In this document: one piece after another, positions 55,073-63,532 of the stretch
Layout: every line of letters begins with the position of its first letter
How positions within the stretch are numbered: the stretch's first letter is position 1
Source of the DNA: Lysobacteraceae bacterium
GTDB lineage: Bacteria > Pseudomonadota > Gammaproteobacteria > Xanthomonadales > Rhodanobacteraceae
Direction: 5' to 3'
Length of the DNA: 64,000 bases
NCBI GenBank assembly: GCA_004143945.1
Contig: SEHB01000001.1
Location: 186,001-250,000, forward strand
Program-made: the position numbers and the translations under genes
Notes under the pieces: generated by a model
Database searches by the model: none
Seen by the model: only the letters and a program-made list of their open reading frames with translations
Told to the model about the DNA's origin: nothing

Positions 55073-56203
55073 ATGAACGCGGCGAGGCGCTGCTACTACG
55101 AAGTCCTCGGCGTCGAGCGCGGTGCCGGCGACGACGATCTCAAGAAGGCGTTCCGTCGCCTCGCGATGAAGTGCCATCCGGACCGCTGCCCGGACGATCC
55201 GGCCGCGCAGGAGAAGTTCAAGGAGGCCAAGGAGGCCTACGAGATCCTGTCCGACTCCGGCAAGCGCGCGGCCTACGACCAGCACGGGCACGCCGCGTTC
55301 GAGCACGGCATGGGCGGTCGCAACGGCGGCTTCCACGGCGACGTCGGCGACATCTTCGGCGACATCTTTTCCGACATCTTCGGCATGGGCGGCGGACGCG
55401 GTCGGCCGCGTCGCGGATCGGACCTGCGTTACCTGCTCGAGCTCGACCTCGAGGAGGCGGTGTTCGGCATCGAGAAGCAGATCGAGGTACCGACGCTCGT
55501 CGCCTGCGACACCTGCAGCGGCAGCGGCTCGGCCGATGGCAAGACCACGACCTGCTCGACCTGCCGCGGCCAAGGCCGCGTGCGCGTGCAGAACGGCATC
55601 TTCTCGATCCAGCAAGCCTGTCCGCATTGTGGTGGCGCGGGCAAGGTCGTCGCCAATCCGTGCCGCGATTGCCGCGGCGAAGGTCGCGTGCACGACGAAC
55701 GCTCGCTGTCGGTGAAGATTCCGGCCGGCGTCGACAACGGCGATCGCATCCGCCTGACCGGGCAGGGCGAAGCGGGTCCGGCCGGCACCGTTCCGGGCGA
55801 CCTCTACGTCGAAGTGCGCGTGCGCGAGCATCCGATCTTCCAGCGCGACGGCGACGACCTGCACTGCGAGATCCCTCTGCGTTTCGGCCAGGCCGCACTC
55901 GGCGCCGAAATCCGCGTGCCGACCCTCGAAGGCGAGACCGAGATCCGGGTCCCGGCCGAAACCCAGAGCGGCAAGGTGTTCCGCCTGCGCGGCAAGGGCG
56001 TGAAGTCCGTGCGCAGCGGCCACACGGGCGACCTGATCTGCCGCGCCGTCGTCGAAACGCCGGTGCGCCTGACCGCCGAGCAGCGCGAACTGCTGCAGCA
56101 GTTCGAGGCGACCTTCAGCGGCGAGGATGCCGCCACGCATTCGCCGCGCAACGACAGCTGGCTCGATGGCGTGAAGAGGTTCTGGGATCGCGTGACATCC
56201 TGA
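55073..56203 (+). CDS. dnaJ: Chaperone DnaJ (Hsp40)
   Basis: A 376-residue type I J-protein. J domain [20 protein letters not shown] with HPD at ~35, Gly/Phe-rich linker (~80-120; [22 protein letters not shown]), four zinc-binding CxxCxGxG repeats ([32 protein letters not shown]) and a C-terminal substrate domain. The start at 55073 gives the usual length; an ATG at 55046 is in frame. A longer-than-usual 165-base gap follows dnaK. Confidence 0.95.
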   Translation: MNAARRCYYEVLGVERGAGDDDLKKAFRRLAMKCHPDRCPDDPAAQEKFKEAKEAYEILSDSGKRAAYDQHGHAAFEHGMGGRNGGFHGDVGDIFGDIFSDIFGMGGGRGRPRRGSDLRYLLELDLEEAVFGIEKQIEVPTLVACDTCSGSGSADGKTTTCSTCRGQGRVRVQNGIFSIQQACPHCGGAGKVVANPCRDCRGEGRVHDERSLSVKIPAGVDNGDRIRLTGQGEAGPAGTVPGDLYVEVRVREHPIFQRDGDDLHCEIPLRFGQAALGAEIRVPTLEGETEIRVPAETQSGKVFRLRGKGVKSVRSGHTGDLICRAVVETPVRLTAEQRELLQQFEATFSGEDAATHSPRNDSWLDGVKRFWDRVTS

Positions 56204-56230
56204 TCGCCTGCCCGAAGATCCGCTGCCAAC

Positions 56231-56256
56231 CTGCAGGAACGCCGCAGGCGCGATCG
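56231..56256. repeat. Second copy of the GCCGCAGGCGCGATCG-type repeat
   Basis: CTGCAGGAACGCCGCAGG.. at 56231 matches the element at 46730 in 24 of 26 positions by eye. It lies in the dnaJ-dapB gap. Confidence 0.75.
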
Positions 56257-56331
56257 AGCAAGCCGCGAACTTCCATGCGCTGCAAACCCGCTGCAAGGCG
56301 ACGCTCGCAGGCAGGATGCCCCTGAAGCACA

Positions 56332-56357
56332 GTCGCGCAATGCTAGGCTAGCGCGAC
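56332..56357. other. Inverted repeat upstream of dapB
   Basis: GTCGCGC (56332-56338) and GCGCGAC (56351-56357) flank AATGCTAGGCTA. It ends 21 bases before the dapB ATG and could be an operator or form part of a promoter (TAGGCT). No regulator can be named. Confidence 0.4.
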
Positions 56358-56378
56358 AGCCAACAGGAACCCGCATCG

Positions 56379-57197
56379 ATGCAGGCAACGCGAATCGCGA
56401 TCCACGGCGCATCCGGGCGCATGGGGCGTGCGCTGTTGCGCGAATCACTCGCGCGCGATGACAGCGTGGTCGTCGCGGCGCTCGTCGGCGCACGTTCGGC
56501 AGCGATGGGTGCACCGCTTGCGCGCCTGCTCGGCATCGCCGAAGCACCCGATCTCGCTTGCGAGGCGACGCTCGACCCGCGCGCAGGCGCGCAGGTGCTC
56601 GTCGACTTCAGTCTCGCTTCCGCGTTCGATGAGGCGTTGGCGCTCGCGCAGTCGCGCGGGCTTGCGTTCGTCAGCGGCACCACGGGTCTTTCGCCGGCCC
56701 AGCACGCGGCCATCGCGCGGGCGGCGACCCGCATTCCGATCCTGTGGAGCGCCAACTTCAGCCTCGGCGTGGCGGTGCTCGCGCGGCTGGTCGAGGACGC
56801 GGCGCGCCTGCTCGCGGGCTGGGAGTGCGAGATCAGCGAGGCGCATCATCGCGCGAAGCGCGATGCGCCATCGGGTACGGCACTGGCGCTCGGCCGCGGG
56901 GTCGCATCGGCGCGTGGCGTCGCCTTCGACGACGTGGCCAAGCTTGCACGCAGCGGGATCGCGGCCGACGGGCGCGCACCTTCGGAGATCGGGTTCGCGG
57001 TGACGCGCGCGGGCGACATCGTCGGAGAACACGCCGTGTTGTTCGCATCCGACGGCGAACGCGTCGAACTCTCGCACCGGGCGAGCGACCGCGCGATCTT
57101 CGCGCGCGGTGCGCTCACGGCAGCGGGCTGGCTCGCGAAACGACCACCTGGCCTCTACACACTCGCCGACATGCTTGCCGATCGGGCGATGGCTTGA
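56379..57197 (+). CDS. dapB: 4-hydroxy-tetrahydrodipicolinate reductase
   Basis: A 272-residue reductase of the lysine/diaminopimelate pathway. The N-terminal dinucleotide motif is IHGASGRMGRAL, and the active-site segment EAHHRAKRDAPSGTAL contains the conserved His-His and Lys. ATG 56379 is preceded by ACAGGAA. In relatives dapB is followed by carA-carB, but here a porin gene on the other strand follows. It supplies the meso-diaminopimelate that LysA (33540) could decarboxylate. Confidence 0.95.
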   Translation: MQATRIAIHGASGRMGRALLRESLARDDSVVVAALVGARSAAMGAPLARLLGIAEAPDLACEATLDPRAGAQVLVDFSLASAFDEALALAQSRGLAFVSGTTGLSPAQHAAIARAATRIPILWSANFSLGVAVLARLVEDAARLLAGWECEISEAHHRAKRDAPSGTALALGRGVASARGVAFDDVAKLARSGIAADGRAPSEIGFAVTRAGDIVGEHAVLFASDGERVELSHRASDRAIFARGALTAAGWLAKRPPGLYTLADMLADRAMA

Positions 57198-57202
57198 TCG
57201 AA

Positions 57203-57238
57203 CCGCGAAGCGCGCGAAGCACGCGAAGGACGCGAAGT
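57203..57238. repeat. Four near-identical 9-base units ending in GCGAAG
   Basis: Tandem units CxxGCGAAG (ccgcgaag, cgcgcgaag, cacgcgaag, gacgcgaag) follow the dapB stop. The gap of 126 bases to the porin gene has an inverted GCTTCGCG further on. No gene is visible. Confidence 0.7.
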
Positions 57239-57323
57239 CCGCCGGAGGCAGGTTCCGGAAGTCGTTCGTCGGCTTCGCGTGCCTCGGGGTTCGCTGGTCT
57301 AGCGTCCGCGCGGGTGCAGGCGG

Positions 57324-58568
57324 TCAGAAGTGGATCTGCGCGCGCACCTCGAAGATCCGCGGGTCGATGTCGACGAGGCCGTTGACGTCGCCGCCATAGA
57401 ACTTCTCGCTGTTGGCCCAGACGTAGTTCGCCTGCAGCTTGAAGTGATGGCCGAGGTACCAGTTCGCGCCGACGGTCCAGTCCTGCTGCTTGCCGCCGCG
57501 CACCGGGCCGTCATTCAGGTCGACTTCGCTGTAGCGCAGGGCGACCTCGAACGCGCCGATGTCGCGAACCGGCCGCACGTTGCCGATCGAACCCGCCTTG
57601 TACGGACGGCTCTCGCCGGTCAGCACGTACGAACCGGCGACGTAGTAGCCGTCGCCGTCGAAGTCGGGCTTGCCCGCGGGCGAAGCCCCGAACGTGAGGT
57701 ATTCCGCCTGGACCAGCAGCGGGCCGCGGATCCACGCGGCTTCGAGGCCGAGGCGTTCGATCGTGCCGGGCTCGGCGAGGCCGCCGGTGTCGACGAGCCG
57801 CGTGCCGCGCAGGTTCGCTTCGGGGCGCGCGCGGAAGCGTGCCGACGGCGGCGTGTAGACGCCACGGCCATCCGTGGTTCCCTCGCGGTCCTCGCGCGAC
57901 ATCGCGAGGCCGAGGTGCAGCACATTGCCGATTTCGCGCGAGCCACCACCGGGCTGGCGGTTGAACGGCGCCCATGCGATGCGCGCGGCGGGTCCGTGTC
58001 CGTCGTTGTCGCCATTGAGGTCACCGCCGTCGAAGTATGCGGCCTGCAGGACGACGTTCCTGATCCCGGTATAGGTCCAGTCCGCGCCGATGCGGCGTCC
58101 GGCGGCTGCGGCCTGCACCGGCAACGCGCGTTCCATGAACGTGGTCGCGCTCGAGCTGGTGCCGTATTCGTCCCAGCCGACCGGCGTCTTGAACTGGCCG
58201 ACGCGGAACGCGCCGGCCGACTCGCTCGTGTAGCGCACGAAGTTGTCGATCCAGCCCGCGCTGGTGCCGTTTGCGAACGTGAAGTCGTAGCCGATCTGGA
58301 AGTCGAGGCCCCACGGCGTCTTGCCGTAGAAGTTGAACTCCTTGCGCCGCCACGCGTTGGCGTCGGGAAACAGGTCTGCGCCGCTGAGCGGATGCGTGGT
58401 GTCGCCGGAGAACGAATTGAGGTCGTACTGGTACAGGCCCTTGAAGCCGAATTCGTAGCCGGCGTCGGTCTTGACCTTCACCGGCCAATCGTTGAGGAGG
58501 TCGTAGGCCGACGCGTCCTGGCCGGCTGCGCAGGCAAGGGTGGCCACGATCGCGAGTCGCAGTTTCAT
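57324..58568 (-). CDS. Phosphate-selective porin (OprO/OprP family)
   Basis: A 414-residue outer-membrane porin with signal peptide (LRLAIVATLACAAGQDASA) and a beta-barrel ending in aromatic F (FEVRAQIHF). Family hallmarks are GFKGLYQYDLNSFSGD, GRVGQ-like FRVGQFKTPVGWDEYGTSSSATTFMERALP and WYLGHHFKLQANYVWANSE. It would let phosphate or polyphosphate cross the outer membrane. A Pho box lies 51 bases upstream of the ATG, which supports phosphate-starvation control. It stands alone, convergent with dapB. Confidence 0.9.
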   Translation of the reverse strand: MKLRLAIVATLACAAGQDASAYDLLNDWPVKVKTDAGYEFGFKGLYQYDLNSFSGDTTHPLSGADLFPDANAWRRKEFNFYGKTPWGLDFQIGYDFTFANGTSAGWIDNFVRYTSESAGAFRVGQFKTPVGWDEYGTSSSATTFMERALPVQAAAAGRRIGADWTYTGIRNVVLQAAYFDGGDLNGDNDGHGPAARIAWAPFNRQPGGGSREIGNVLHLGLAMSREDREGTTDGRGVYTPPSARFRARPEANLRGTRLVDTGGLAEPGTIERLGLEAAWIRGPLLVQAEYLTFGASPAGKPDFDGDGYYVAGSYVLTGESRPYKAGSIGNVRPVRDIGAFEVALRYSEVDLNDGPVRGGKQQDWTVGANWYLGHHFKLQANYVWANSEKFYGGDVNGLVDIDPRIFEVRAQIHF

Positions 58569-58618
58569 GGGTGCCTCTTCGGGCGTGCGGAAAACGGTGC
58601 GCAGTGTCGCTGCAACCG

Positions 58619-58636
58619 ATGACCGAACGATGACAG
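58619..58636 (-). promoter_or_regulatory. PHO box (PhoB binding site)
   Basis: On the - strand CTGTCATCGTTCGGTCAT is the classic pair of 7-base direct repeats (CTGTCAT and CGGTCAT) separated by four bases. It ends 51 bases before the porin ATG, the usual place for PhoB activation. Confidence 0.75.
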
Positions 58637-58684
58637 TCCCGCGCGATGCGTCATCGTGCGTGCGCGATCCTGAAACCTGCGCGT

Positions 58685-59374
58685 TCAGGGCGTGACGGTC
58701 TTGTGACGGTAGGCGCACAAGTCGTTGACGGGGCACAGCGGGCACTCGGGTTTGCGCGCCTTGCACACGTAACGTCCGTGCAGGATCAGCCAGTGGTGGG
58801 CATCCTTGCGGAACTCGGGCGGCACCACGCGCGCGAGTTCGTCCTCGACGAGGCGCACGGTCTTGCCGGGCGCGATGCCCGTGCGGTTGGCAACGCGGAA
58901 GATATGCGTGTCGACCGCGATCGTCGCTTCGTCGAATGCGGTGTTGAGCACGACGTTCGCGGTCTTGCGTCCGACCCCGGGCAGCGCCTCGAGCGCTTCG
59001 CGCGTACGCGGCACCTCGCCGGCGTGGCGTTCGAGCAGCAGGCTGCAAGTCGCGATCACGTTCTTCGCCTTTGCGTTGAACAGTCCGATGCTGGAAATGT
59101 AACGCTTCAGGCCGTCCACTCCGAGTGCGAGGATCGCCTGCGGCGTGTTTGCGATCGCATAGAGCTTGCGCGTGGCCTTGTTGACGCCGACGTCGGTCGC
59201 CTGCGCGGACAGCATCACGGCTACCAGCAGCTCGAACGGCGTCGACCATTCGAGTTCGGTGGTCGGGCGCGGATTGAGCGCACGCAAGCGGCGGAAGATC
59301 TCCGCCGCCGCACGCTCCCGCTCGGCGCGCGAGCGCCGCGGAGCCGGTGCCTTGCGTGAGGCCGTGCGCTTCAA
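58685..59374 (-). CDS. nth: Endonuclease III
   Basis: A 229-residue DNA glycosylase/AP lyase for oxidised pyrimidines. The helix-hairpin-helix with the catalytic Lys is in [14 protein letters not shown], the catalytic Asp in [12 protein letters not shown], and the 4Fe-4S cluster motif is Cys-X6-Cys-X2-Cys-X5-Cys ([17 protein letters not shown]) near the C-terminus. The TTG start overlaps the rnfB stop as TTGA; a downstream start is possible. It follows rnfB, as in other gammaproteobacteria. Confidence 0.93.
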   Translation of the reverse strand: MKRTASRKAPAPRRSRAERERAAAEIFRRLRALNPRPTTELEWSTPFELLVAVMLSAQATDVGVNKATRKLYAIANTPQAILALGVDGLKRYISSIGLFNAKAKNVIATCSLLLERHAGEVPRTREALEALPGVGRKTANVVLNTAFDEATIAVDTHIFRVANRTGIAPGKTVRLVEDELARVVPPEFRKDAHHWLILHGRYVCKARKPECPLCPVNDLCAYRHKTVTP

Positions 59375-60045
59375 GGCGCGTCCCGTGGCGTGCTCCGCCG
59401 CGCGCGCCCGCGCGCGATCGCGGCGAGCACGGCCTCGCGCGTGATCGGCGCGGGTGCGGGCGCGACCGTCGGCGGCGCGTCGATGCCGGCTGCATTCGCG
59501 ACACGCGTCGTCGGCGCGGCGGCACGCTCGCGCGGCGCTCGTGCAAGGCGCAGATTGCGACTTTCGAATCGCGCGCGCGCGCGCGCCGCACGCTCCAGCA
59601 CTTCCTCGCGCGCAAGCGGTGACGAACGCGTCGGCACCAGGCGGATGCAGTCGACCGGGCACGGTGGCAGGCACAGCTCGCAACCGGTGCATTCGGCCGC
59701 GATCACCGCATGCATGCGCTTCGCGGCGCCGACGATCGCGTCGACAGGGCAGGCGAGGATGCACTTGGTGCAGCCGATGCAGGCGTCTTCGTCGATCAGC
59801 GCGATGATCGGTGGCGCTTCCACGCCGCAGGCGGGATCGAGCGGCTTCGACGCGCGGCCGAGCAGCGCCGCAAGCGCGTCGACGCCGGCAGCGCCACCGG
59901 GCGGGCAACGGTCGATGTCGGCGATTCCCTCGACGATTGCTTCCGCATAGGCGCGGCAGGTGGGGTAGCCGCAGCGCGTGCATTGCGTCTGCGGCAACAT
60001 GGCGTCAATGCGATTGGCGAGCGCGGCGGCGCGTTCAGTGGACAC
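59371..60045 (-). CDS. RnfB-like ferredoxin with three Fe-S motifs
   Basis: A 224-residue protein with an Fe-S motif ([13 protein letters not shown], ~22-34) plus two 4Fe-4S ferredoxin motifs ([13 protein letters not shown], ~90; [13 protein letters not shown], ~120) and an Ala/Arg-rich C-terminus. It is RnfB without the N-terminal membrane helix and without rnfA, C, D, G or E nearby, so it is probably a stand-alone soluble electron carrier. Start is GTG; it overlaps nth by TTGA and overlaps the upstream gene by 11 bases. Confidence 0.85.
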   Translation of the reverse strand: MSTERAAALANRIDAMLPQTQCTRCGYPTCRAYAEAIVEGIADIDRCPPGGAAGVDALAALLGRASKPLDPACGVEAPPIIALIDEDACIGCTKCILACPVDAIVGAAKRMHAVIAAECTGCELCLPPCPVDCIRLVPTRSSPLAREEVLERAARARARFESRNLRLARAPRERAAAPTTRVANAAGIDAPPTVAPAPAPITREAVLAAIARGRARRSTPRDAP

Positions 60046-60655
60046 GAGGCGCCCGGCACAGGCGTCGTCGCGAGACGTACGCGATCATGCCGGCAAGAGC
60101 CAGCATGGATGCCAGCGAAAGTCCCGGAACCGCGACGGCGCCCGGTGCTGCACCGACCGGATTGAGCGCGATCTCGTCGTTGGCCGGATTGGGGTCGATC
60201 ATGAACTCACCGTCGGCTCCGATCAGGCGCCCCACGGCCAGCCGCAGCGCAACGGCCAGTGGCGGTGAGGGTCCCGTTATGCGGGCGAGGCATTGCGTGG
60301 TCTCGCCGGGTGCCAGCGCCTCGAAGCGGAATCCGAGTCCGAACTCGATGCATGGCACGACCAATCCGTACGAATTGCATCCGCCAGCGAAGTCATCGAC
60401 GACCTTGATCGGCCACGGTTCGGACAGGCACGTTCCCACCACGAACGAGGCGACGCTGGCGGGGCCGTGGTTGGTGGCCGTCAGGCGCACCAGGTTTTCG
60501 AGCGTATCGCCGGTCGGTCCGTAGGCAAGCGTTTCGACCGACACGCCGATGTCGGCGGTCTCGATGCCTTCGACGACTTGCGCCGTTGCACGAGAGAACG
60601 AGTGCAGCGATGCGAGCACGATCAGCGCCGCGAGTCGTATCCACTGGAATCGCAT
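60035..60655 (-). CDS. Exported protein with CARDB/DUF11-like domain and VPGLS-type CTERM tail
   Basis: A 206-residue protein with a signal peptide ([20 protein letters not shown]), a DUF11/CARDB-like beta domain ([33 protein letters not shown]; four Cys pairing candidates) and a C-terminal sorting-type tail: [20 protein letters not shown] followed by RRR. The tail resembles IPTL/VPxLS-CTERM signals read by exosortase-like or rhombosortase-type enzymes. GGGAGG precedes the ATG at 60655. No function is known. Confidence 0.75.
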   Translation of the reverse strand: MRFQWIRLAALIVLASLHSFSRATAQVVEGIETADIGVSVETLAYGPTGDTLENLVRLTATNHGPASVASFVVGTCLSEPWPIKVVDDFAGGCNSYGLVVPCIEFGLGFRFEALAPGETTQCLARITGPSPPLAVALRLAVGRLIGADGEFMIDPNPANDEIALNPVGAAPGAVAVPGLSLASMLALAGMIAYVSRRRLCRAPRVH

Positions 60656-60678
60656 TCCGCCTCCCGTGAATCGTGCAA

Positions 60679-62853
60679 TCACCGCACCGGCATGCCGGGT
60701 GTGGCGCCCGGGTCCGCATCCAGCAGGAACAGATCCGCTCCTCCGCTGCCGGCCGAGAGGATCATTCCTTCGGACAGGCCGAAGCGCATCTTGCGCGGTG
60801 CGAGGTTCGCGATGAACACGACGCTCCGGCCGACGAGCCTGGCCGGATCCCCGTACGCGGCGCGGATGCCCGAGAAGATCTGGCGCGTGCCGAGCTCGCC
60901 TGCATCGAGCTCGAAGCGCAGCAGCTTGTCCGAGCCCTCGACGAAGTCGCAGGCGAGCACCTTGCCGATGCGCAGATCGAGCCTGGCGAAATCGTCGATC
61001 GAGACATGCGGGCCGAGGTCCTGGGACTGAGGGCTGGCCGGCGCTGCGTCGGGCGCGGAAGGCGTGCGGGCTGCGGCGACGGGGGCGGGTGTGGCATTCG
61101 TCGGCTGCAGGGATTCCTTCGAGGCTTCGATCATCGTGTCGATCTTCTTCGGGTCGATGCGGGTGGTGAGCGGGACGAACTCGTCGAGCGGCGCGCCGAG
61201 CAGCGGCGAGCCCGCGTCGTCAAAGCGCGGCGCGGCACGCCCGAGGAAGCCCATCGCGCGCTGCGCGATGCCGGGCACGACCGGCTGCAGCCAGATCGAC
61301 AGCAGGCGGAACCAGTTCAGCGCGAGCGTGCAGACGACGTGCAGCTCCGCGCGTCGCGCTTCGTCCTTCGCGAGCTGCCATGGCGCGTTCTCCGCGACGT
61401 AGGCATTCGCTTCGTCGGCGACTTCGACCAGCAACCGCGCGACGCCTGCGAAATCGCAGGCGGCGTAGAGGCCCGCGCACGCGGCGAGTTTCGATGCCGA
61501 GGCGTCGTACAGGCTGCGCTCGCGCGCGGGCAGTTCGTCGGCGAGCCGGCCATCGAAGTGCTTGTGCACGAAACCCGCGCAACGGCTCGCGAGATTGACC
61601 CACTTGCCGACGAGGTGCGAGTTCACGCGCTCCTCGAACGCCTTGAGGTCGAGGTCGAGGTCGAGCGGCGCCGCGGTCAGCATCGTCGCGAAGTAGTAGC
61701 GCAGGTGGTCGGGATCGAGCCCTGCGTCGAGGTAGGTTCGCGCGAGCACGAAGGTGCCGCGTGACTTCGACATCTTCTCGCCGTTGACCGTGAGGTAGCC
61801 ATTCACGTGCAGCGCGGTCGGCGTGCGCCAGCCTGCACCTTGCAGCATCGCGGGCCAGAACAGGCCGTGGAAATTCACGATGTCCTTGCCGAGGAAATGG
61901 TGCATCCCGGTGGCGCCGGGATTCGTGCTCCCGGATCCGGAATCCGCCGAAGCGGGAGCGGCGTCCATGAAATGCCAGAACGAGTCGGGCGCGAGGCCGG
62001 CCTTCGCGCCGGCAGCGCTTTCGCAATAGGCCTTGAAGCTCGCAAGGTAGCCGATCGGCGCGTCGAGCCAGACGTAGAAGAACTTGCCGGGCGCGTCGGG
62101 GATCGCGAAACCGAAGTAGGGCGCGTCGCGCGAGATGTCCCAGTCGCGCAGTCCGCCATCGGCGTCGAGCCACTCGCGCAGCTTCGCCGCGACCGAGGCG
62201 TGCATGACCGGATCCCCGCCGGTGAGCCCGCCCGCGAACCACTCGCGCAGCATCGCGGCGAAGTCGCCGACCTGGAAGAAGAAGTGCTCGGACTCGCGCA
62301 GCTCGGGCGTCGCGCCCGAGAGCACCGAACGCGGGTCGCGCAGGTCGGTCGGTGCATAGGTCGCGCCGCAGTTCTCGCAGTTGTCGCCGTACTGGTCCGG
62401 CGTGCCGCAACGCGGGCAGGTGCCTTTCACGTAGCGATCGGGCAGGAACATCCCGCGCTCGGGGTCGTAGAGTTGCCGGATCGAGCGTGCAGCGACATGC
62501 CCGCCGGCCTTCAGCCGCGCATAGACATGCTCGGCGAGCTCGCGGTTTTCGTTCGAGTGGGTCGAGTGGTACCAGTCGTGCGCGACGCCGAACGCGGCGA
62601 AATCGCGCTCATGCTCCCGCTGGATGCCGCGGATGAACGCCTCCGGCTGGATGCCGGCCTTCTCGGCGGCGAGCATGATCGGCGTGCCGTGCGCATCGTC
62701 CGCAGCGACGAAATGCACGACGTCGCCGGCCATGCGCCGCGCGCGCACCCAGATGTCGCACTGGATGTAGCCCAGCAGGTGCCCGATGTGCAGCGGGCCA
62801 TTCGCGTAGGGCAGGGCGTGGGTGACGAGGAGGGTCTTGCTCGGCGCACTCAT
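60679..62853 (-). CDS. metG: Methionyl-tRNA synthetase
   Basis: A 724-residue class I synthetase. HIGH is HIGH in GPLHIGHLLGY (~20), the zinc-binding insert is CPRCGTPDQYGDNCENCGATY (~143-163), KMSKS is GEKMSKSRGT (~359), and a C-terminal OB-fold tRNA-binding domain (~615-724; IDDFARLDLRIGKVLACDFV) is present. A Pro/Ala linker joins the last domain. The stop follows the neighbouring CTERM gene start by 23 bases. Essential for protein synthesis. Confidence 0.97.
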   Translation of the reverse strand: MSAPSKTLLVTHALPYANGPLHIGHLLGYIQCDIWVRARRMAGDVVHFVAADDAHGTPIMLAAEKAGIQPEAFIRGIQREHERDFAAFGVAHDWYHSTHSNENRELAEHVYARLKAGGHVAARSIRQLYDPERGMFLPDRYVKGTCPRCGTPDQYGDNCENCGATYAPTDLRDPRSVLSGATPELRESEHFFFQVGDFAAMLREWFAGGLTGGDPVMHASVAAKLREWLDADGGLRDWDISRDAPYFGFAIPDAPGKFFYVWLDAPIGYLASFKAYCESAAGAKAGLAPDSFWHFMDAAPASADSGSGSTNPGATGMHHFLGKDIVNFHGLFWPAMLQGAGWRTPTALHVNGYLTVNGEKMSKSRGTFVLARTYLDAGLDPDHLRYYFATMLTAAPLDLDLDLKAFEERVNSHLVGKWVNLASRCAGFVHKHFDGRLADELPARERSLYDASASKLAACAGLYAACDFAGVARLLVEVADEANAYVAENAPWQLAKDEARRAELHVVCTLALNWFRLLSIWLQPVVPGIAQRAMGFLGRAAPRFDDAGSPLLGAPLDEFVPLTTRIDPKKIDTMIEASKESLQPTNATPAPVAAARTPSAPDAAPASPQSQDLGPHVSIDDFARLDLRIGKVLACDFVEGSDKLLRFELDAGELGTRQIFSGIRAAYGDPARLVGRSVVFIANLAPRKMRFGLSEGMILSAGSGGADLFLLDADPGATPGMPVR

Positions 62854-62899
62854 GCGTCGCGACTTCCGCTTTGCTGCTGCAAAGCGGAATTATTGCATG

Positions 62900-62982
62900 A
62901 GGGGCGAGTGGCGAGTGGCGAGGACTGGGAACGAGGGACGTTTGTTTCCACTCATCCCTCATCCCTCACCCCTCGCTCTCAG
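62900..62982. repeat. Imperfect inverted G/A-rich repeat between metG and the DUF2147 gene
   Basis: GAGGGGCGAGTGGCGAGTGG (from 62900) faces CCCTCATCCCTCACCCCTCGC (about 62957 on). The right arm enters the last codons of the DUF2147 gene. It is a simple-sequence hairpin, perhaps a terminator, of the same style as the block at 9245. Confidence 0.55.
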
Positions 62983-63422
62983 CTCTTCCTCACCCACGTC
63001 TGCGTGCGGCCGAGCAGCGAGAAGCCCTTGAAGCCGCGCACCTCGAGCTTCTGGCCGCCGTCGATCGGGGTCATGATGCAGCCGTAGACCTTGCCGGTCT
63101 TCGGGTCGAGGATCTTGCCGCCTTCCCACTTGTCGCCGTCCTGCTTCATGCCCCAGACGATCGTCATGCCGGTGACCGGCTGGTCCTTGCGTTCGCCGTC
63201 GCAGGCCTTGCAGATCGGGTTGGGGCCCTGGTCCGATTGCAGGACCTCAGTGACCTTGCCCGTGAGTTCACCGTTGTTCTCGCTGATCTCGACCACCGAC
63301 TTAGGCTTGCCGGTCGCGTCGTCGATCGTGGTCCAGGTGCCGACCGGCGAGCCTTCGGCGAAGACCGGCGCGGCGAACACGAATGCGAAGGCGAACAGGG
63401 CGGCTTGGCAACGAGCGATCAT
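62979..63422 (-). CDS. Exported DUF2147 protein
   Basis: A 147-residue protein with signal peptide ([16 protein letters not shown]) and the DUF2147 beta-barrel-like fold: [19 protein letters not shown], a CKAC pair (~72), [42 protein letters not shown]. The ATG at 63422 has GGGAG upstream. Periplasmic, function unknown. It is divergent to mrp, with 110 bases between. Confidence 0.88.
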   Translation of the reverse strand: MIARCQAALFAFAFVFAAPVFAEGSPVGTWTTIDDATGKPKSVVEISENNGELTGKVTEVLQSDQGPNPICKACDGERKDQPVTGMTIVWGMKQDGDKWEGGKILDPKTGKVYGCIMTPIDGGQKLEVRGFKGFSLLGRTQTWVRKS

Positions 63423-63532
63423 GGCGCGGACTCCCGGGTTGGAACGTGCACGTTGCCAACCGGCCCTGCCATCGTCAAGGCGCGCTGCAACGTGCATGGC
63501 ATAATGGCGGCTTGTCCTCGACACCCCCCGCA

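Noticed and set aside
52943-56296. A 1,117-codon open frame opposite dnaK and dnaJ
   Set aside because: dnaK and dnaJ are unmistakable; antisense frames in dnaK of GC-rich genomes are a well-known artefact (also the source of false dehydrogenase annotations).
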